A stretch of DNA of 64,000 nt from Microbacterium sp. CH12i (lineage in GTDB: Bacteria; Actinomycetota; Actinomycetes; Actinomycetales; Microbacteriaceae), in contig NZ_JHET01000007.1 of NCBI RefSeq assembly GCF_000685355.1, forward strand, positions 62,001 to 126,000, in the 5' to 3' direction. The notes beneath the pieces are model-generated. The model saw only the letters and a list, made by a program, of their open reading frames with translations, did no database searches and had not been told where the DNA came from. Below are positions 60,501-64,000 of the stretch, piece by piece (position 1 is the stretch's first letter; each line of letters opens with the position of its first letter). Made by a program: the position numbers and the translations under genes.

Positions 60501-63476
60501 ATGGCTCGACCCGACGCAGCATTTTCACTGTCGGCTCTGGCGCGCCTCGGGTTCGACGACCTCAGCGCTGCGGCGGCGGAACTTGAAGAGCTATCGACCC
60601 TGGTCGGCTTAGAGCGCTCAGTTCTGTTGGACGGCAGCGCGGCCGCCGACCCCGACGCTGCTGCCGCAGGTCTCGTGCGGGTCGCACGTCGCGATCCGTC
60701 CGCATTGACCCAGCTGCTCGCTGCCGAAGATACGCGCGCCATCGTCTGGCGTGTCTTCGGGGCCTCGAGCGGGCTCGCGGACTTCTTCCTGCGGCATCCC
60801 TCTGAGCTCTCGATTCTCGCCGAGGTCGGTTCTTTGGTGCCGAATGCCGTGAAGTTGCAGGAACGCATGCTGGCAGCGGTGGGCGCGAAAGACGGCTTCG
60901 CGGAGACCGGCGACGAGTCTGAGTGGATCGCGCTGCGAATCGCCTACCGTCGCTCGGTCGCAGAGATCGCTGCTATCGACCTTTCCGCTCCCGAGCCCGA
61001 GCTAAGAATTGCAGCAGTGTCAGCCGCGTTGGCGGATGCCGCCGGTGCTGCCCTGGAAGCATCCCTTGCCGTGGCGCGCACGCGACTGGCAAATACGTCC
61101 TCACGCGATGAAGTCGCGCTCACGCAGCTGGCGATCATCGGCATGGGCAAGGCCGGTGCACGCGAGCTGAACTACGTGAGCGATGTCGACGTGATTTTCG
61201 TTAGCGGCACCGCTGATGAAGAGCGACTCGACGAGGGGCGTTCGATCGACCTCGCCACCAGACTTGCCCGAGAGACGATGCGCGGCGTCTCAGCGATTGA
61301 GGTCGAGCCTCCGCTCTGGGAGGTCGATGCGAACCTGCGCCCAGAGGGAAAGCAGGGCGCCCTGGTCCGTTCGTTGGGGTCGCACCTGGCTTACTACGAC
61401 CGCTGGGCGAAGAGCTGGGAGTTCCAGGCTCTGCTCAAGGCTCGTCCCCTTGCCGGCGACCCGGAACTCGGCGACGCGTACATCGAGGCTGTGCAGCCGA
61501 AGATTTGGTCGAGCGCGGCCCGCGAAGACTTCGTCGACAGCGTGCAGCGCATGCGCGAGCGGGTCACAGAGCACATTGACCCCGAAGATGCTCCGTACCA
61601 GCTGAAACTTGGCGCCGGAGGACTTCGCGACATCGAGTTCACGGTGCAGTTGTTGCAGCTCGTGCACGGTTTGACTGATCCCAGCATCCGCACACGAGGA
61701 ACACTCGAGAGTCTGGATGCGCTCGTCGCGGGTGGCTATATCGGACGAGCAGATGCTGCGACCTTCGCCGCTGACTACCGCACACTTCGGCTCTTGGAGC
61801 ACCGTCTGCAGATGCGCGAGCTCACGAGGACGCACCTGATGCCACGCACGCCGGCGGGGCTTCGTGTGCTCGCGAGGGCGACAGGTCTCGCTGATGACGG
61901 CAACGCGATCTGGGCGCTCTGGGGGAGCGTGCGGCGGGAAGTGCGCGACATCCACACCCGGCTGTTCTACCGACCGCTGCTGAGCGCCGTGGCGGCGCTG
62001 CCCGAAGAAGAACGCTCGCTCTCGACCGCGCAGGCGCACGATCGTCTCGCTGCGATCGGTTTCCGCGATCCCGCCGGGGCGCTCCGTCACATCGGCGCAC
62101 TGACCTCCGGAATCAGCCGGAAGGTGACGATCCAGCGGCACCTCATGCCGATCATGGTGCGCTGGTTCGCCGACGGCAGTGACCCTGACTACGCGCTGCT
62201 CGCGTTCCGACGCATCAGCGAACGTCTCGGCGACACCTCTTGGTTCCTTCGCATGCTGCGCGATTCCAGTGGCGCAGCAGAGAACCTCACATTGCTGCTG
62301 TCGTCCTCGCGGTACGTCGGCGAGTTGATGGAATGGATTCCCGAATCTGTCGCGTGGCTCGACAAAAGCGAGCGGCTGCGTCCACGCGACGCGGCGCAGT
62401 TGAATGAGGAAGCACGGGCAATCCAGACACGCCACAGCTCGGTGGCATCGGCGTTGAAGGCAGTACGCGCGCTTCGCCGACGCGAGCTGTTGCGCACCGC
62501 CATGGGCGCTGTCCTGGACGTGCTGACGATCAATGACGTGGCGACGTCACTCACCACCATCACCGACGCGACGATTCAGGCGGCGCTGCGGGCCGTGCGG
62601 CGCGAGATCGTCCCGATCGAAGACGACGCGCTGGAGTTCGCGGTAATCGGAATGGGCCGCTTCGGTGGAGCAGAGCTCGGGTTCGGATCAGACGCTGACA
62701 TCCTGTACGTGTATGACGCAAACGGCGTCGACGCAGAGCGTGCGCAGTCGCTCTCGAAGCTCCTGGTGGCAGGACTGCGAGAACATCTCACCGATCACCG
62801 TGTGCCCCTCGACCTCGACGCTGATTTGCGTCCAGAGGGGCGCCAGGGGCCATTGGTACGCTCTATCGCTGCATACACCGAGTACTACCGCCGCTGGTCG
62901 GTATCGTGGGAGGCACAGGCGCTGTTGCGGGCACGCGGCGTCGCTGGCAGCTCGCAGCTCATCACGAAGTTCATCACCCTTGCGGACAGCATCCGGTACC
63001 CGGACGAAGTCGACGAGCAAGGCATCCGCGAAATCAAACGCATCAAGGCGAGGGTAGAGGGCGAGCGGCTTCCCAAGGGGGCCGACCCGCATCGGCACCT
63101 CAAGTTGGGCCCGGGATCGTTGAGTGACGTCGAGTGGCTGGTCCAGCTCATCCAGCTCCAGCACGCACATGCCGTGCCAGGACTACGCACGACGTCCACG
63201 TTGGGGGCGCTCGAAGTCGCCGTCGAAGAAGGGCTCGTGTCGGCGGACGACGCCGAACGTCTTCGCGAGGCCTGGCTGTTCGCCAGCAGACTCCGCTCGG
63301 CGATCACGCTGCGTACCGGACAGACGAGCGACGTCCTGCCGTTCGATCGCCAAGAACTCGATGCGATCGGACGTGTGCTCGGATATCCCGACCGTTCAGC
63401 CAGCGCCATCGAGGAGGACTACTTCGGCGTCACACGGCGCGCGAGACGCGTGTTCGAGCAACTGTTCTACGGCTGA
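60501..63476 (+). CDS. glnE: Glutamine synthetase adenylyltransferase/deadenylylase
   Basis: 991 residues with two nucleotidyltransferase domains: N-terminal (about 205-330, GMGKAGARELNYVSDVDVIF, DANLRPEGKQGALVRS), the adenylyl-removing half, and C-terminal (about 700-830, GMGRFGGAELGFGSDADILY, DADLRPEGRQGPLVRS), the adenylylating half. HEPN-like helical linkers follow each. It switches glutamine synthetase activity by nitrogen status through PII. Three bases after glnA, so one operon. Confidence 0.95.
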   Translation: MARPDAAFSLSALARLGFDDLSAAAAELEELSTLVGLERSVLLDGSAAADPDAAAAGLVRVARRDPSALTQLLAAEDTRAIVWRVFGASSGLADFFLRHPSELSILAEVGSLVPNAVKLQERMLAAVGAKDGFAETGDESEWIALRIAYRRSVAEIAAIDLSAPEPELRIAAVSAALADAAGAALEASLAVARTRLANTSSRDEVALTQLAIIGMGKAGARELNYVSDVDVIFVSGTADEERLDEGRSIDLATRLARETMRGVSAIEVEPPLWEVDANLRPEGKQGALVRSLGSHLAYYDRWAKSWEFQALLKARPLAGDPELGDAYIEAVQPKIWSSAAREDFVDSVQRMRERVTEHIDPEDAPYQLKLGAGGLRDIEFTVQLLQLVHGLTDPSIRTRGTLESLDALVAGGYIGRADAATFAADYRTLRLLEHRLQMRELTRTHLMPRTPAGLRVLARATGLADDGNAIWALWGSVRREVRDIHTRLFYRPLLSAVAALPEEERSLSTAQAHDRLAAIGFRDPAGALRHIGALTSGISRKVTIQRHLMPIMVRWFADGSDPDYALLAFRRISERLGDTSWFLRMLRDSSGAAENLTLLLSSSRYVGELMEWIPESVAWLDKSERLRPRDAAQLNEEARAIQTRHSSVASALKAVRALRRRELLRTAMGAVLDVLTINDVATSLTTITDATIQAALRAVRREIVPIEDDALEFAVIGMGRFGGAELGFGSDADILYVYDANGVDAERAQSLSKLLVAGLREHLTDHRVPLDLDADLRPEGRQGPLVRSIAAYTEYYRRWSVSWEAQALLRARGVAGSSQLITKFITLADSIRYPDEVDEQGIREIKRIKARVEGERLPKGADPHRHLKLGPGSLSDVEWLVQLIQLQHAHAVPGLRTTSTLGALEVAVEEGLVSADDAERLREAWLFASRLRSAITLRTGQTSDVLPFDRQELDAIGRVLGYPDRSASAIEEDYFGVTRRARRVFEQLFYG

Positions 63477-63525
63477 GTCAGCGTTGAGCCGCGCCTGAGT
63501 TGCGATTTGGCGGATGCTGACTCAG
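63473..63525 (+). terminator. Inverted repeat after glnE
   Basis: CTGAGTCAGC (63473-63482, starting in the glnE stop) and GCTGACTCAG (63516-63525) are perfect complements with a 33-base loop. No T-run; a weak terminator or mRNA-end stabiliser. Confidence 0.45.
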
Positions 63526-63534
63526 GCTGAGCAC

Positions 63535-64000
63535 ATGACAGCGACGAAGACCGGCATCATCTGGAACCCATCGAAGATAGATGAGGACACACTGCGCAAC
63601 GCCGTTGCAAAAGCACTCGACGGCGAGGTGCAGTGGTGGGAGACCAGCAAGGATGATCCGGGCCGCGGAATGGCCCTGGAGGCCGTAGAAGCTGGTTGTG
63701 ACACCGTCATCGCTGTCGGAGGCGATGGCACGGTACGAGCGGTCGCAGAGGCGCTGGCAGGCACGGACGCTGTGCTCGGCATAGTTCCGCAGGGAACCGG
63801 AAATCTCCTTGCGCGCAACTTGGAAATTCCCCTCGACAACATTGGCGCTGCGCTCAAACGCATCAGCGCCGGTGACACGCGCACGATCGACCTCGGGTGG
63901 GTGACGCTGGACGGCGAGGAACGCGCCTTCACCGTGATGGTGGGGTTCGGTGTCGATGCGCAGATGCTCGTTGAAACCGATGATGATCTGAAGGACCGTG
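63535..64000 (+). CDS. Diacylglycerol kinase family protein, 3' part off window
   Basis: About 155 residues visible. GIIWNPSKI (N-terminal P-loop-like strand), the nucleotide motif VGGDGTVRAVAEAL and the GIVPQGTGNLLARNLEIP loop are the DAGK catalytic-domain signature shared with YegS/LCB5 lipid kinases. Phosphorylates a lipid such as diacylglycerol. The C-terminal domain lies beyond the window. Confidence 0.9.
   Translation, partial: MTATKTGIIWNPSKIDEDTLRNAVAKALDGEVQWWETSKDDPGRGMALEAVEAGCDTVIAVGGDGTVRAVAEALAGTDAVLGIVPQGTGNLLARNLEIPLDNIGAALKRISAGDTRTIDLGWVTLDGEERAFTVMVGFGVDAQMLVETDDDLKDR

Noticed and set aside
1..64000. CRISPR arrays, insertion sequences, rRNA genes
   Set aside because: No regularly spaced direct repeats with unique spacers, no transposase frames with terminal inverted repeats and no rRNA sequence were seen. 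The only tandem repeat is the 15-bp stop-codon array.

Overview
The window reads as chromosome of a high-GC actinobacterium, most likely Microbacterium or a close relative in Microbacteriaceae. The evidence is the linked fasR-like / fabD-fabH-acpP-fabF cluster, homodimeric aceE, DUF3145, rnpB, polyphosphate-glucokinase type ROK kinase and the glnA2-glnE pair, together with small-protein families typical of that group. Species cannot be read from the sequence.

Layout. (1) 1-10.0 kb, host: a DUF262 protein (partial), a 2OG-Fe(II) oxygenase-like protein, DUF3145, the type II fatty acid synthase genes with their PucR-type regulator, and aceE. (2) 10.04-10.12 kb, tRNA-Val(UAC), whose 3' half is the left end of an integrated prophage. 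(3) 10,076-50,945, an about 40.9 kb siphovirus-type prophage bounded by a 39-bp direct repeat. It has an immunity region (10.1-12.2 kb), recombination, methylation and small-gene early modules (12.2-25.6 kb), terminase to tail (25.7-42.9 kb), lysis (43.0-45.4 kb), a beta-helix spike (45.4-47.4 kb), a leftward O-antigen-ligase-like membrane gene (47.3-48.7 kb) and a leftward integrase end (49.3-50.9 kb). (4) 50.95-52.7 kb, a small GlxA-type regulator / HD-hydrolase pair ending in a second scrap of the tRNA-Val 3' end, which suggests an older insertion at the same tRNA. (5) 52.7-64 kb, host: quinone reductase, aldo/keto reductase, YchJ-like protein, coiled-coil zinc-ribbon protein, a short family-A DNA polymerase, rnpB, ROK kinase, glnA2, glnE and a diacylglycerol-kinase-family gene (partial).

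Most interesting system. The attachment core lies inside the coding sequence of the leftward HTH repressor. In the lysogen the repressor is 98 residues and stops in the tRNA anticodon loop. Rejoining the ends in silico (attP) extends the same frame by 33 codons, and it stops within the start of the next gene (ATGTCGCCTAA overlap). That gene is followed by two more coupled genes, the last being the integrase, which itself ends in VIAA. This is the architecture of integration-dependent immunity known from mycobacteriophages such as BPs: a tagged, unstable viral repressor becomes a short, stable one by integration. The repressor promoter predicts a leaderless transcript, and the divergent gene is a paralogous Cro-like HTH protein.

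Data quality. About 20 single-base indels can be inferred between 2.7 and 46.5 kb, mostly under-called G/C runs, and they split essential genes (fabF, fabD, aceE) and structural phage genes (terminase, spike and others). They look like homopolymer sequencing errors rather than decay. Genes affected are annotated over their full inferred extent with the break noted.
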